Under the pieces are notes generated by a model, which was not told where the DNA came from, ran no database searches, and saw only the letters and a program-made list of their open reading frames with translations. The position numbers and the translations under genes were made by a program. Shown here piece after piece: positions 32,353 through 42,098 of a stretch of DNA of 64,000 nucleotides. Position 1 is the first letter of the stretch, and each line of letters begins with the position of its first letter. Source of the stretch: Bombyx mori (lineage: Eukaryota > Arthropoda > Insecta > Lepidoptera > Bombycidae); assembly GCF_030269925.1 (NCBI RefSeq), contig NC_085124.1, positions 930,001-994,000 of the forward strand, given 5' to 3'.

Positions 32353-32612
32353 AATTTGCGTAATCACTGGTGGTAGGACCTCTTGTGAGTCCGCAGGGGA
32401 AGGTACCACCACCCTGCCTATTTCTGCCGTGAAGTAGTAATGCCTTTCGGTTTGAAGGGTGGGGCACCCGTTGTGACTATACTGAGACCTTAGAACTATA
32501 TCTCAAGGTGTGTGGCGCATTTACGTTGTAAATGTCTATGGGCTCCAGTAACCACTTAACACCAGTTGGGCTGTGAGCTCGTCCACACATCTAAGCAATA
32601 AAAATAAAAAAA
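32353..32612 (+). mobile_element. Bm1-type SINE, 5'-truncated
   Basis: TTTGCGTAATCACTGGTGG through CATCTAAGCAATAAAAAT. Confidence 0.85.
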
Positions 32613-32624
32613 AATACTTTTAAA

Positions 32625-32825
32625 ATGTTAAACATTAGAACTTGGATAGAAAATAATATTTTTAAGACGAAAGAAGCTATATGTGTCGGTAACGATCTCA
32701 ATTCCGAAAACGCCGAATCGATTTTGAATAAATTCATTTTGGAACAGTTTAAATCCTGCCAAAGTGTAAAGGCTTTCATACCCACTGCTAAGTATTGGTC
32801 TCTACTGATGCGACATAAAATGTAG
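32625..32825 (+). CDS. Unassigned 66-codon reading frame
   Basis: I do not recognise this frame. It starts MLNIRTWIENNIFKTKEAIC and ends with a TAG at 32823. The composition is protein-like, but it lies directly after a Bm1 tail and before a family L repeat, with no splice sites or polyadenylation signal clearly linked. It could be a gene fragment or chance; the minus-strand frame over it is less protein-like. Confidence 0.2.
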   Translation: MLNIRTWIENNIFKTKEAICVGNDLNSENAESILNKFILEQFKSCQSVKAFIPTAKYWSLLMRHKM

Positions 32826-32879
32826 TCCACGTAGGTGAAGCTACAAGTGGAATGCTGGGCAATTATAAACAACGTACAA

Positions 32880-33253
32880 GTAAATGGTCCTTACGGATCC
32901 ATCAGATCCGATAACCTTTGCATTAGACGCCTTCAGCACTAACACTAGGAGCAGTCTTAGGGACCCCGGTAACCGTACTCGTCGAACTTGACAAAGAGTT
33001 CGCCGTGCAACCTAACCCATGAATCAGCTCGCTGAGTTTCTCGCCGTATCTTCTCAGCGGGTCGCGATTCCGATCCGGTAGTGGATTCATTCGCGAAGCA
33101 CCTACTCTTGAGCTGTTAGGTCTCGTTCGGAGGCGCTCGGGTAGCTGTTAGCAAATCCCACCCCTCCTGGCTGAGCCTTTGCTCGCCCCTGTCCTGGTGA
33201 AACTGGAAAGGCCTCCGGGCCACCAGTAATCCTTCAATCATAAAAAAAAAACA
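32880..33253 (+). mobile_element. Family L repeat, long copy
   Basis: CCTTACGGATCCATCAG at the 5' side, CTCAGCGGGTCGCGATTCC, then CACCAGTAATCCTTCAATC and an A-run. One of the longest copies in the window. Confidence 0.7.
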
Positions 33254-33387
33254 AGTAAATGTAGTTTCTAAATTATAGGAATGCTCTACGATGCTCTATG
33301 CTTATCCTCTTAAATATCAGTTACAAACGACGCTTTCCCTTGTCCGCATACTCAAGATGAGCAAGATGAGCATACGCAAGAAGAATT

Positions 33388-33399
33388 TGAGGAAAAGTT
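33388..33399. repeat. Target site duplication, left
   Basis: TGAGGAAAAGTT, repeated exactly at 40230-40241 on the other side of the R1-clade element. Confidence 0.9.
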
Positions 33400-33417
33400 T
33401 TTTTTTTTTTTTTTTTT

Positions 33418-33878
33418 GTCAGGAGGAAATCGCCAGACTCCCACCCTCCACTGGGGATGGAGGGTGGGGCATGTCGGAGTCGAACCGACTAAAACCTCCT
33501 GTCGCTCAACAACCAACGTCCAACCCTCGCATGAGACAGAACTCATGAAAAGGCAAGGGGAGGAGAGTGAAGCGTTTAGTGCGGAGCACATCTCTCCCAT
33601 CACCCTCCCCCTCGGGACGCCGGGCCAGCGATCGTCGGCGCCACGACCACCAGCCCTCTCAGTCGGCAGGCTGTCCGAAGCCCGCCTAGATGGCGCCGGT
33701 TTGAATAGGTTATCCTACGAAATACCCCGCTGGGTCAGAACCAGCGTGGGTCGAGGATAGCCGGCCTTCCATCACCCGGATGCTCTTGCGTAAAACGCGT
33801 GCAGAGCAGCTTGCACGTCGTCTTCTTAGGCCCCCTTCGCCGGGCCCCAGACCGACATATGAGGGGGACCCGAAACAC
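33418..33878 (-). other. 3' UTR of R1-clade element
   Basis: GC-rich untranslated region between the ORF2 stop and the oligo(A). Shares CTGGTTCTGACCCAGCGGG with the intronic fragment at 24290. Short frames here on both strands are spurious. Confidence 0.7.
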
Positions 33879-36800
33879 TTAGAGGGCCAGGGCTAGGGCG
33901 AGATCCGCCTCCCTGGCCCCCGCTCGACGGCGACGGGCTTGTGCGTCTCTCACGCGCCCCGCCGCCTCCTTCTGCGAGATGGTGCACTCGCAGAAGTCGA
34001 GCATCGCCTTCCACGACTCGTCGTTGCCGAGCATCGATGCCACAACACTCGGCAACGACAAGTCGTTTCCTATTTTTGCGACAAGGACACGGCGCCACCC
34101 CTCCCATGCGGGGCAGGCAATGAGCGTGTGCTCCGCCGTGTCCAAGTCGCAACCACAATGGTAACACTCTGCCGTCGGCTCGGCTCCGATCCGGTGCAGG
34201 AACTCACCGAAGCAACCATGCCCAGTGAGCACCTGCGTGAGCCGGAAAGTGAGGCGTCCTCTGTCACGATTCACCCAATCCACAAGAATCGGGCGAATCG
34301 CCTCGACGGTCCTACGACCAGCCGAAGGATCGGCCAGCCGCCTGGACCATGACTCCAGCACGGACCGCCGAGATTGGGCCCTCCGCGCTCTGACCACACT
34401 GGGGCTGGGACGCGCCACGCCCCGGGCACGAAGGTTAGCCCGCCACTGATAGTCAGCAGCGAGCGCCTCCGCCTCCAGGACCCAAGGCGGCGTCCCAGCC
34501 AGTACACACGCCGCCTCAAAAGAGATGGTGCGATAACCACGGATGACCCTGACCGCGATGGTGCGTTGCGGCCGTTGCAGCAACTTCGCTACCCCCACGG
34601 CCAGGAACTGGCCCCACACGGGTGCCCCGTATAAGGCCATTGACCGCACCACCCCCGTATAGAGACGGCGCGTCACCTGGTCAGGCCCCCCGATGTTGGG
34701 AAGAAGCCGGCATAACGCGCCGGCCACCCCCAACAAACGAGGGACCAGGTGCTGAAAGTGAGCACGGAAGGTCCAACGACTGTCCAGAATGAGGCCGAGG
34801 TACTTTAACTGCACCCCGACCCCGATCCGGACGCCTCCAACCACGATATGGGCATCGACAGGTGGCACTCTCCGGGGCCTGTGGAACCACATGGCCTCGG
34901 ATTTACTGAGCGCCACGTCGAGGCCCAATCTCCTGATTTTGCCGACGACATGCGCTACCCCAGCGGTGGCAAGACGAGCAGACTCAGCAAAGCTCCCTCC
35001 CCGGGCCACGACCAGCGTGTCGTCTGCGTAACATATTACGCTTAGACCCGGGAGGAGGGCACCCCTCAGCACCCAGTCATACCCGATATTCCACAAAAGA
35101 GGGCCGAGTACCGACCCCTGTGGAACACCGCGAACGACCGGGAACCGATGTACGACCCCACCGTGTCCGGTACATGTGACCGATCTGTCCTCCAAGTAGG
35201 AGCCGACCAGCCGGCGAAGGTAGAGGGGCACTCCGTGTCTTTCCAGCGCCCCCCCTATCACGGACCAGGGCAGGGTGTTAAACGCATTGGCGATGTCGAG
35301 CGACACCGCCAAGGCCACCCCACCCCCACAGACGGCCTCCTCCGAGAGGGCCCGCACGCGAAGGATCGCGTCCACCGTTGAGCGGCCCTCTCGGAAGCCA
35401 TACTGCTCCGCCGACAGATCGGGTCCCACCCCGATCAGATGCTGGATGATGCGGGCTGCCAGAATGCGTTCCAGCAGTTTGCCCACCTCATCCAACAACA
35501 CGATGGGACGGTACCCGGCGGCAGTATCCGCCGGGCGCCCTTCCTTTCTCAACAGCACAAGTCTGCCCGTCCTCCACGATGAAGGAAACCGTCCCGACTC
35601 GAGGCAGGAGTTATAAAGCCTCAAGAGTCGGTCCCCTAGGGCACCAAGAGCCAAGGCCCAAACCCGGCCATGGATGCCGTCCGGGCCAGGTGCAGTGTCC
35701 TTTGCGCACATTTTGCGTACTGCCACACGGAGCTCCGCCCCTGTTATATGGGGCACCTCAGCAGGGGCGACGCCGTCGTACTCCGGCGGCGCGCCCATAG
35801 CGGGAGCGACAAATCCCCCCTGCTCCTGCGGGAACAGTGCCGAGACGATGTCCCGCAGCTGCTGAGGCTGGAGACGCTCCGTGATTGGGGGGGCCCATGG
35901 GCGCATTTTATTGCGCACCATGTGATAGGGTCGCCCCCACGGATCCTCATCCAGCGTCTCCAGGAGACTCTCCATGTGTTGGTCCTTGGCTCTTCTGATG
36001 GCCAGCTGCAACGCCCTCTGTGCGACGCGAAATGCGCCGTACAGCTGTGCCTCTACCACCGCGAACGCCACCGGATCGTTGCGCCGCGGCAGGCGACGGC
36101 GGCGATGCCTCGCGCACCGGCGCCTCGCCCGAACGCACTCCACGCGGAGTTGCGCGATTTCGGGCGACCACCAGTACACTTGGCGATTGGGAGGTCGAGG
36201 GCTAATCCGGGGCATCGACACGTCACAGATGCGACGCATCGTGTCCCGGAACCACCCCGCTTCGTCCTCGACCTCAACTGGGTGTGGACGCATGGGCGCC
36301 CACGCCGCCACCGTAGAGGCTTCCATCAGGAGCTCCTTATTCAGGCGCTTCAGTGCCCACTTGGGGAATGACCGGGACGCACCACGGGGATGGTCCCCGT
36401 GGACGTCCGCGACTGCGGAGCTGGCGGAGAGATCAAACCGAATATATCGGTGATCTGACAGTGTCTCCGCCCCCTCCAAAACTCTCCAGTCGCGGATACG
36501 ACGTGCGATGGCCGGGCTTGCGAACGTAACGTCCACAATAGACTCGCCCTGCCACCGCACGCACGTCGCAACCGACCCTCTATTCAACAAATAGAGGCCG
36601 GTCACGTTCGCCCACCTCTCCAACAGCCTACCACGAGCGTCCGAGCGGGGGGAGCCCCATGCGACAGACTTCGCGTTGAGGTCCCCCGCAAGAATCACTG
36701 GACGAGGAGCGAGGCGGCGAGCAATCGCCCCGATCCCGCCCAGGAAATGCCCGAACTCGACAGTAGGCCTATTCGGAGAGAAGTACGCCCCGATCACGAC

Positions 36801-37061
36801 GGTCCCTTCCAGCTGTACCGCGACGAACCCTTGGCCCTTGGTCACCATCGCCAAGGGGGGGATCGTCGCGTCTCTTCTTATGACTATGGCCGCCAGGCCG
36901 CTATCGTCCCCAAACCAGCAATCATTTGCCGGGGGAACGAAGTACGGCTCGGCGACCACAGCCACGTCTATGGACCAGTCCGCCATGCTCTGAGACAGCA
37001 TGTCCTGAGCTCTGGCGGAGTGGTTCAGGTTTCCTTGGAGGAAGCGATAGGTGCGGTCCAT
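33879..37061 (-). CDS. R1-clade ORF2: endonuclease/reverse transcriptase
   Basis: A 1060-residue protein, the usual length for R1-clade ORF2. It nicks the target DNA and copies its own RNA onto the cut 3' end. APE-type endonuclease, residues 1-215: Asn11 (QGNLNHS), Glu38 (VAEPYF), Asp127/Asn129 (AGDLNAKS) and Asp203/His204 (LSDHRYI) are all present. Reverse transcriptase, about 440-770: GPDGIHGR, YRPIVLLDEVGKLLE, EQYGFREGRST, SLDIANAFN, GVPQGSVLGP and the catalytic ICYADD (Asp680/681). A C-terminal CCHC motif, C966-x2-C969-x8-H978-x4-C983, is typical of the clade. No frameshift or stop. Starts at the ATG overlapping the ORF1 stop (TAATG), so it is probably translated by termination-reinitiation. 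All the expected catalytic residues are there. Confidence 0.93.
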   Translation of the reverse strand: MDRTYRFLQGNLNHSARAQDMLSQSMADWSIDVAVVAEPYFVPPANDCWFGDDSGLAAIVIRRDATIPPLAMVTKGQGFVAVQLEGTVVIGAYFSPNRPTVEFGHFLGGIGAIARRLAPRPVILAGDLNAKSVAWGSPRSDARGRLLERWANVTGLYLLNRGSVATCVRWQGESIVDVTFASPAIARRIRDWRVLEGAETLSDHRYIRFDLSASSAVADVHGDHPRGASRSFPKWALKRLNKELLMEASTVAAWAPMRPHPVEVEDEAGWFRDTMRRICDVSMPRISPRPPNRQVYWWSPEIAQLRVECVRARRRCARHRRRRLPRRNDPVAFAVVEAQLYGAFRVAQRALQLAIRRAKDQHMESLLETLDEDPWGRPYHMVRNKMRPWAPPITERLQPQQLRDIVSALFPQEQGGFVAPAMGAPPEYDGVAPAEVPHITGAELRVAVRKMCAKDTAPGPDGIHGRVWALALGALGDRLLRLYNSCLESGRFPSSWRTGRLVLLRKEGRPADTAAGYRPIVLLDEVGKLLERILAARIIQHLIGVGPDLSAEQYGFREGRSTVDAILRVRALSEEAVCGGGVALAVSLDIANAFNTLPWSVIGGALERHGVPLYLRRLVGSYLEDRSVTCTGHGGVVHRFPVVRGVPQGSVLGPLLWNIGYDWVLRGALLPGLSVICYADDTLVVARGGSFAESARLATAGVAHVVGKIRRLGLDVALSKSEAMWFHRPRRVPPVDAHIVVGGVRIGVGVQLKYLGLILDSRWTFRAHFQHLVPRLLGVAGALCRLLPNIGGPDQVTRRLYTGVVRSMALYGAPVWGQFLAVGVAKLLQRPQRTIAVRVIRGYRTISFEAACVLAGTPPWVLEAEALAADYQWRANLRARGVARPSPSVVRARRAQSRRSVLESWSRRLADPSAGRRTVEAIRPILVDWVNRDRGRLTFRLTQVLTGHGCFGEFLHRIGAEPTAECYHCGCDLDTAEHTLIACPAWEGWRRVLVAKIGNDLSLPSVVASMLGNDESWKAMLDFCECTISQKEAAGRVRDAQARRRRAGAREADLALALAL

Positions 37062-39637
37062 TACTGTTGAACCACATCCATCGCCCCCTCCTCTTCACCG
37101 CTGCCCCCACCCTCCGGCACCGGCGCCGCAGTGGGGATTGCAACATTGGCCAGTGCTCCTCTGGCCAACCTTCTCTTCTGCCGGCGCCTCGATTTTCGGC
37201 GCCGGTTGCGTTCAGTATTAACACTGGACGGGAAGCAAGCCTTGCCTCCCGCCCGGTGGTTTGCCCTACGCCCGGCCGCAGCGCACAGAGCGCAGTGCGG
37301 GGCGGCCGTGCAGGACGCCGCTTTATGACCCGGTTGGCCGCAGCGGAAACATAGACCGCTGCGGTCAACTAAGCTGGTGCACTTAGCGAGGCCGTGCCCG
37401 GTGCTAAAGCACCGGAGGCATCGCCAGGCACGTGGTTCTTGGAGACGCACGTGGGCCGCTATCCAGCCCACGCGCAGTCTCCCCGGATCCCCCATTGACC
37501 TTCCCGGCGGAGGAGTGGCCAAGGAAGTGGCTGCCTCCACAGGGCAGCGCGCCCACGCTGACCTAGCTCCGGAGTACCCTGAGCGAAGTTCGCCCACGGT
37601 CACGCTCTCCAAGGCACATCCACCTTGGGCGGCTATTGCGGCTGCCACCTCCTCCTTGGTAGCACAGTCGTCCAGGCCGGTGATTCTAATCTCGGCCATC
37701 CTCACCGGCCTGTGCACGCGCACCTCATCCTCCGGCAGTGCCACGCGGAGCGTCGCCACTAGTTTGTCTGCGATGCCAGAACTGTCGGCACCGGGACACT
37801 CCAGCAGCTTCGCTCCATTGGCTGTATGCCGGAAGCGGAGGCCCTCCTCCGCCCCGATTTCGTCCAAACTTACAGCCGCGCGCGCTCGGGCCATCACGTC
37901 ATTATAGGTGAGGCCCTTTTCGGCGGCGGCCGGTAGCAACGTCACTACGACGGCAGCCGACCGCGTTGCGCGCGGCTTCTTCTTTTTGCCGTTCTGCTTC
38001 CTGGTTGCCAGTGCTCGACTCTCACGAGGAGCAACCACGGCCGCCAGCTCTGTGCTTCGGGCTGCCGCAGTTGGCGCTCGACCCCCTCTGGGAGCTGCCA
38101 GAGCCGCTGTCTGCTGCTTAGCTTTCTTGCCCCGCTTCACCACTTCCGTCCAGCCCTCGTCCATGCTTGACGGGGGAGCAGGAAGGGGACGGGGTTGGGA
38201 TTTCGGGGCAGGATTCTGGGCACCCGTACCCTTGTTATTCTGGTCCCGGCCTCTACGCCGGGCCAACCTCGCGGATGGCGTGGGGGTAGAGGTCGGCCGG
38301 GCGGCCTGGCCCCGCGGGGCGGCTGCGGTTGTTGGCGCCGGGACGCAATCTCCGGAATCAATCAAAGAGCGGAGTATCTCCTCGAGGCCGGCAAAGTGCT
38401 TGCTGACCTCAACCGCCACCGCCCGCGAGATACAGGCCACCATTTCCTCTCTGCTTGGGAGGGAGTAGTCCACCTCTTCTATCCCAGCAGCCGTGTTGTG
38501 TGGCCCGCGAGCCTGCAATCCCGCAGCACGCGAGGGTGAAAGAGGCGGCGGTAGCGCCGGCCACTCATCCACCATCCTCGCCAGTGGCGAACGGATGTCT
38601 TCAGCCCGCGCTGGCGCAGGGCTTAGCCTTCCTCTCCGTGCAGACGCAGGGGCGGCCGATATCCGCGGAGGCGGCGCAGGCCTTAACTCAACCCTTCGTG
38701 GAGGGCGAGGGAGCGCGGGGGTAGGTGCTAGCGGGACAGGGACCACAGGATTGGGCTCTGGCATTTGCGCTGTCAAACCCACCGCCGACCGCAAGTGCAC
38801 GTCAGTATCCATCGCCCCCGCGGGGGGTCCAGAGCGTGCCAGCGGAGGCCTCGGCAACAAGGGAGTCCCTCCTCGCAAGGCCGGGGTGTCTCCCGGGATG
38901 CGACTCTCGCTGGAGTCACAATGAGCGACGAGATCCTTGCTCTCCACCTCTCGGCTCTCTACCAAGTCATAAAGCTTGGACATGGTGGGGATCAGCCTCG
39001 TTCTCACCATAGCGGCTGCCTCCCGGAGCCGTTTCCGGTAACTGCTGCCTGGCTCGGCGCCCTTGGAAGCCACAGTCGACAGCAACTTACCCAAATTAAC
39101 CAATGCAAGGTCGAGGTCCCGGAACGTCTCGTCCCCGCTAGCCAGGGACGCGGCCGACGTCGACATGGACTCCACGGACGTCGCCGGTGACACAGCGCCC
39201 CTGCTCCTCACTGGTGCCCACTGGGGAGCGGGCATCGCGTCTTCCGACGTAGCAGGCACCGAAACTACCGGAGTCACCTCCTCGATGGCCATCGTTTTTT
39301 CCGGTACCTCAGTGCCGGAGGATGATGCGCCGCCGTCATCGGAAGTTGGTAATGCCGTCTTTCTTCTCCCCCTCTTTTTCCCCGCCGATGGTCTGGTGGG
39401 ATTGATTGCACCCGAGTCGCTGGCGAGCGCAGAGCGCATCGAGCCGGCGATCGGGGAGCGCCTCGGTTCGACGGGAATTCCGCTGCCCGTCGCACAGCCC
39501 CCTTCATCCTGACAATTGTTGCCCCCCCCAGAATACGTGGGGCAGCGTGCTTCCACTGAGGAAGCACGGAGGGATTCTCCGCCCGACTCGCGGGCGGTAC
39601 CCTCCTGGGGTACAAACTTTTCACAATTTGCCATCAT
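37061..39637 (-). CDS. R1-clade ORF1: gag-like RNA-binding protein
   Basis: The likely start is MMANCEKFVPQEGT at 39637, giving 858 residues; the frame is open further upstream to 39952, but those 105 codons look like 5' UTR. The protein is low-complexity and proline/serine/alanine-rich in its first half. It has basic KKKKPRATR and KKRGRRK segments, an RRM-like or esterase-free central part, and three C-terminal zinc knuckles: CLRCFSTGHGLAKC, CFRCGQPGHKAASC and C-x2-C-x8-H-x5-C. Such ORF1 proteins package the element RNA and target it to the nucleus. It ends DVVQQ followed by TAA, whose last A starts the ORF2 ATG. Confidence 0.9.
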   Translation of the reverse strand: MMANCEKFVPQEGTARESGGESLRASSVEARCPTYSGGGNNCQDEGGCATGSGIPVEPRRSPIAGSMRSALASDSGAINPTRPSAGKKRGRRKTALPTSDDGGASSSGTEVPEKTMAIEEVTPVVSVPATSEDAMPAPQWAPVRSRGAVSPATSVESMSTSAASLASGDETFRDLDLALVNLGKLLSTVASKGAEPGSSYRKRLREAAAMVRTRLIPTMSKLYDLVESREVESKDLVAHCDSSESRIPGDTPALRGGTPLLPRPPLARSGPPAGAMDTDVHLRSAVGLTAQMPEPNPVVPVPLAPTPALPRPPRRVELRPAPPPRISAAPASARRGRLSPAPARAEDIRSPLARMVDEWPALPPPLSPSRAAGLQARGPHNTAAGIEEVDYSLPSREEMVACISRAVAVEVSKHFAGLEEILRSLIDSGDCVPAPTTAAAPRGQAARPTSTPTPSARLARRRGRDQNNKGTGAQNPAPKSQPRPLPAPPSSMDEGWTEVVKRGKKAKQQTAALAAPRGGRAPTAAARSTELAAVVAPRESRALATRKQNGKKKKPRATRSAAVVVTLLPAAAEKGLTYNDVMARARAAVSLDEIGAEEGLRFRHTANGAKLLECPGADSSGIADKLVATLRVALPEDEVRVHRPVRMAEIRITGLDDCATKEEVAAAIAAQGGCALESVTVGELRSGYSGARSAWARCPVEAATSLATPPPGRSMGDPGRLRVGWIAAHVRLQEPRAWRCLRCFSTGHGLAKCTSLVDRSGLCFRCGQPGHKAASCTAAPHCALCAAAGRRANHRAGGKACFPSSVNTERNRRRKSRRRQKRRLARGALANVAIPTAAPVPEGGGSGEEEGAMDVVQQ

Positions 39638-40229
39638 ATATTGCCTTTTTATTAACCAGGGGTTTGGTCCCCTGGGATCTATGACACCCTCGGGACTGGA
39701 AACCCTCCAGCCATACATCCCATCGCCGGGTGTCGAGCTTGGGATTAGGGCATTTTTGAAGAGGTTTGCATCCTCGCGGCTTCGACCAGTAAAGGCAGAA
39801 GCCCCCGTTCCCCATGACTGGGGTTTACGGTTTGACCGACGGTGGCCGAAGCCTGTCCATCGCCCATAACGCGGTGCGGAGCCACGCCGGCGAACCGGTA
39901 CCTCCCATATCTGGAAGGCTTTCCCCTGTAGCCAAAGCCGGGGACATGGCAACCCGCAGCCGGAAGAAACAAAAGTGCCGCTGGCTCACCAGGCTCCCGA
40001 GAGCCAACCCCTCATCCCCAGAATGGAACTCTTTGTCAGTGCAAAGGGCGAGGGGAGAAGGTCCCTCGCTCTCTCTCATGGCATCCCCCGCAGAACGCGG
40101 AGGCGGCCGAAGAGAGCTGGGCGCAGTTCTCTTGGTCGCGGCGTCCCACACAGATTCCTCTGCACGCGATTTTAGGGACGCACGCTTAAGCCCCACCGCC
40201 ACGACAAGGCGGAACTGCATTCGGTGGGG
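39638..40229 (-). other. 5' UTR of R1-clade element
   Basis: About 590 bp upstream of ORF1, presumed to carry the internal promoter. The first 39 bases can fold: CCCCACCG at the 5' end pairs with CGGTGGGG about 24 bases on. Spurious frames of over 100 codons occur on both strands because of high GC. Confidence 0.6.
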
Positions 40230-40241
40230 TGAGGAAAAGTT
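40230..40241. repeat. Target site duplication, right
   Basis: TGAGGAAAAGTT, identical to 33388-33399. Confidence 0.9.
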
Positions 40242-40600
40242 ATGCTAAGTTTAATCAGTAAATGTCTCTCGTCTGTATTAGGCTCATAGTCAACTTAGAC
40301 TCCAGACTTCATATCTCCTCATATACCACAGCAGACTGTTGCAACATAATAAATGCATGGTTAAGAAAATAAATTTTTCTCCTACCTATGCCGAAAGTTC
40401 GGTTTTCCTCCCGCTGTACAGGGAAGAAAGTGTAACTTTTCCTCCCAGGGTATTGACAAGTGCGCACGCGCGTCAGTGTCTATGTCTGCTCTCACGCACC
40501 TAAAATTCTCCGCCATTGTTGTGCTCGGGTAATTTGCAATAGTGTGTTTAGTGTAAAAGTGAAATAAACAAAAGGCAATAAAATTTAATGGTGAAGTAAG

Positions 40601-41752
40601 ATGAGTTCATCAGGCAGTTACGCGCGGAAAAAAGCGAACTTGCGTCGTGGAGTCCCGGAGCTCCACGACGAAGCAAACCAAATCCGCGACCGCCTCCCGT
40701 CCGCAGGTAGTCGTGACACTGGAGTCAGACTCCGATCGCCGCGTAACTCCACCGCCGCGCCCAAAACCCGTGCCCGCGCAACAAACCGTCGTCCCGCTCC
40801 CGCTGATACTCCAGGAGAAGTCAGTGTGGAATCGCGTCTCTCAGGCCCTTCAAGCCAAAAAATTAACTATACCCATGCGCGTAACGTCGCGCATGGGATA
40901 CAGATCAAGGTCCCAACCCCCGGCGACCATAGGGCCCTCTCAGCTTACCCCCAAAAGGAGAACATAGGTTTTCATACCTATGCTCTCCAGGAGGACCGCG
41001 AACCGCGACCGAGTTGCGGAGCGCGGAGTCCCAAAGGAACTCGACATAGACTACGTAAAGGAGGATCTGATCGGTCAGTCCCTCCCGATAGTTAGTGTGC
41101 ACCGGGTGCACAGCGGGCGCGGCAGACAGCCGTATAATATGATTCTCGTCGCGTTAGAATCAACTCCGGAGGCCAAAAAAAAGATTGCATGTCTCTCGAC
41201 AGTATGCGGCCTATCCGGGGTCTTCATCGAAGCCCCCTATAAACTTGGCACTCCGTGGCAGTGCTACAGATGCCAGCTCTATGGCCACTCGGCGCGTAAT
41301 TGCCACGCAACAACAGATTGCTCGCGAGTTAGGGAAACCGCGACCGAACCCCCAAGTTGTGCCCTATGCCTTAGGCACCCCGCGAACTACCGTGGATGCC
41401 CCAGGGCTCCGCGAAAACGTCCGAACCACCCAGCCCTCCGAACCGTCGGCCTAAAGACTTCGGCGCCTTCAGTGCCGAAACCTGACTTCGTGCCGGCTGC
41501 GGTTCCTACCGTCTCGGCGTGGAAAAAACAGCTGCCATATACGAAGGCGGGAACGCAAACCTGCTCGCACCTCGCTCTGCGCTCGCGTTCCGCCCCCCCC
41601 CCCCCCAACCCTTAGCTATCAACGACTTCGCGCTCGTCCGCGACTTCGTCACCGCGGTCGACTTCGACCGTCTGCGATCGTTCGCAGACGCGATACGTAG
41701 GTCGTCAACCCCCGAACAGCGGCTCGCGGCCGCGTTCGATCACATGGACTAA
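40601..41752 (+). pseudogene. Jockey ORF1 (gag-like), frameshifted
   Basis: The protein is recognisable across shifting frames. SDRRVTPPPRPKP to SVWNRVSQALQAKK is in one frame, INYTHARNVAHGIQIKVP to GFHTYALQED in another, and IDYVKEDLIGQSLPIVSVHR, QPYNMILVALESTPEAKKK and CYRCQLYGHSARNC back in the first. The VSVHR...QPYNM block is the PRE_C2HC domain of jockey nucleic-acid-binding proteins, followed by a CCHC knuckle. A second knuckle region (PPSCALC..HPANYRGCP) survives after an apparent deletion. Frame changes at about 40855 and 40990 mean no intact product. Confidence 0.85.
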
Positions 41753-41776
41753 TTTAAACTGTTTTACCGGTAATCA

Positions 41777-41955
41777 ATGGCGCGAAACGGTAGAGAAAAA
41801 CCATATTCCCTTACGTTAGCATTCTACAATGCTAACGGACTCGCGCGGCAACGCGATCAAATTTACGAATTCCTCCGCGACAATCTAGTAGATATTCTGT
41901 TAGTGCAGGAGACCTGCCTGAAGCCCTCGCGTCGTGACCCGAAAGGCGCGAAATA
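41777..41955 (+). pseudogene. Jockey ORF2 N-terminus (endonuclease), truncated
   Basis: MARNGREKPYSLTLAFYNAN and LARQRDQIYEFLRD, then DILLVQETCLKP: the start of the APE-type endonuclease with the conserved Asn (NANG) and catalytic Glu (QET). Coding ends at the Bm1 junction near 41955; reverse transcriptase is absent. Confidence 0.85.
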
Positions 41956-42098
41956 CGTTCCTTCACCGTGGAATTCATTCGTGAAAATTTGTTGGATACC
42001 TATTTAATTAGAAAATTTGATATCCGCCTGTGGGATTCGAACACCGGCGCAGCGGATACGAGTGAACCGGGCGTCTTATCCCTTAGGCCACGACGCTT
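41956..42098 (-). mobile_element. Bm1 tRNA-like head without SINE tail
   Basis: On the minus strand: GTGGCCTAAGGGATAAG (A box), GGTGTTCGAATCCC (B box), then ..TTCCACGGTGAAGGAAC where it meets the jockey ORF2. The 3' two-thirds of the SINE are missing, the opposite of the usual 5' truncation. Confidence 0.8.

Larger units (their letters stand above)
33400..40229 (-). mobile_element. Full-length R1-clade non-LTR retrotransposon
   Basis: A 6.8-kb element on the minus strand with, in its own 5'-3' order: a roughly 590-bp 5' UTR, ORF1 (gag-like), ORF2 (endonuclease plus reverse transcriptase), a roughly 460-bp 3' UTR and an oligo(A) tail (T run to 33417). It is flanked by the 12-bp duplication TGAGGAAAAGTT, so it is a single target-primed insertion that kept its full 5' end. 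It is GC-rich against AT-rich flanks. Both ORFs are open, so it may have been active recently. The TAATG junction between ORFs is like that of silkworm SART1, but the flanks are not TTAGG telomere repeats. Exact family unassigned. Confidence 0.9.
40490..41955 (+). mobile_element. Jockey-clade LINE, 5' part only
   Basis: The 5' UTR (about 40490-40600; the exact 5' end is unclear), ORF1 and the first 60 codons of ORF2 of a jockey-clade element on the plus strand. The element stops abruptly at 41955, where a Bm1 head in the opposite orientation begins. No 3' end is found. LINE remnants usually keep the 3' end, so a 5'-only fragment implies deletion or rearrangement after insertion. Confidence 0.85.

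Noticed and set aside
35670..36371. Plus-strand frames of 100-415 codons opposite the retrotransposon ORFs (also at 37377-38468, 60504-62601)
   Set aside because: High GC makes the antisense strand open; the minus strand carries the recognisable motifs.
33400..40229. Telomere-associated (TRAS/SART-like) insertion
   Set aside because: The TAATG junction is SART1-like, but no TTAGG repeats flank the element; the target is ordinary sequence with a 12-bp duplication.
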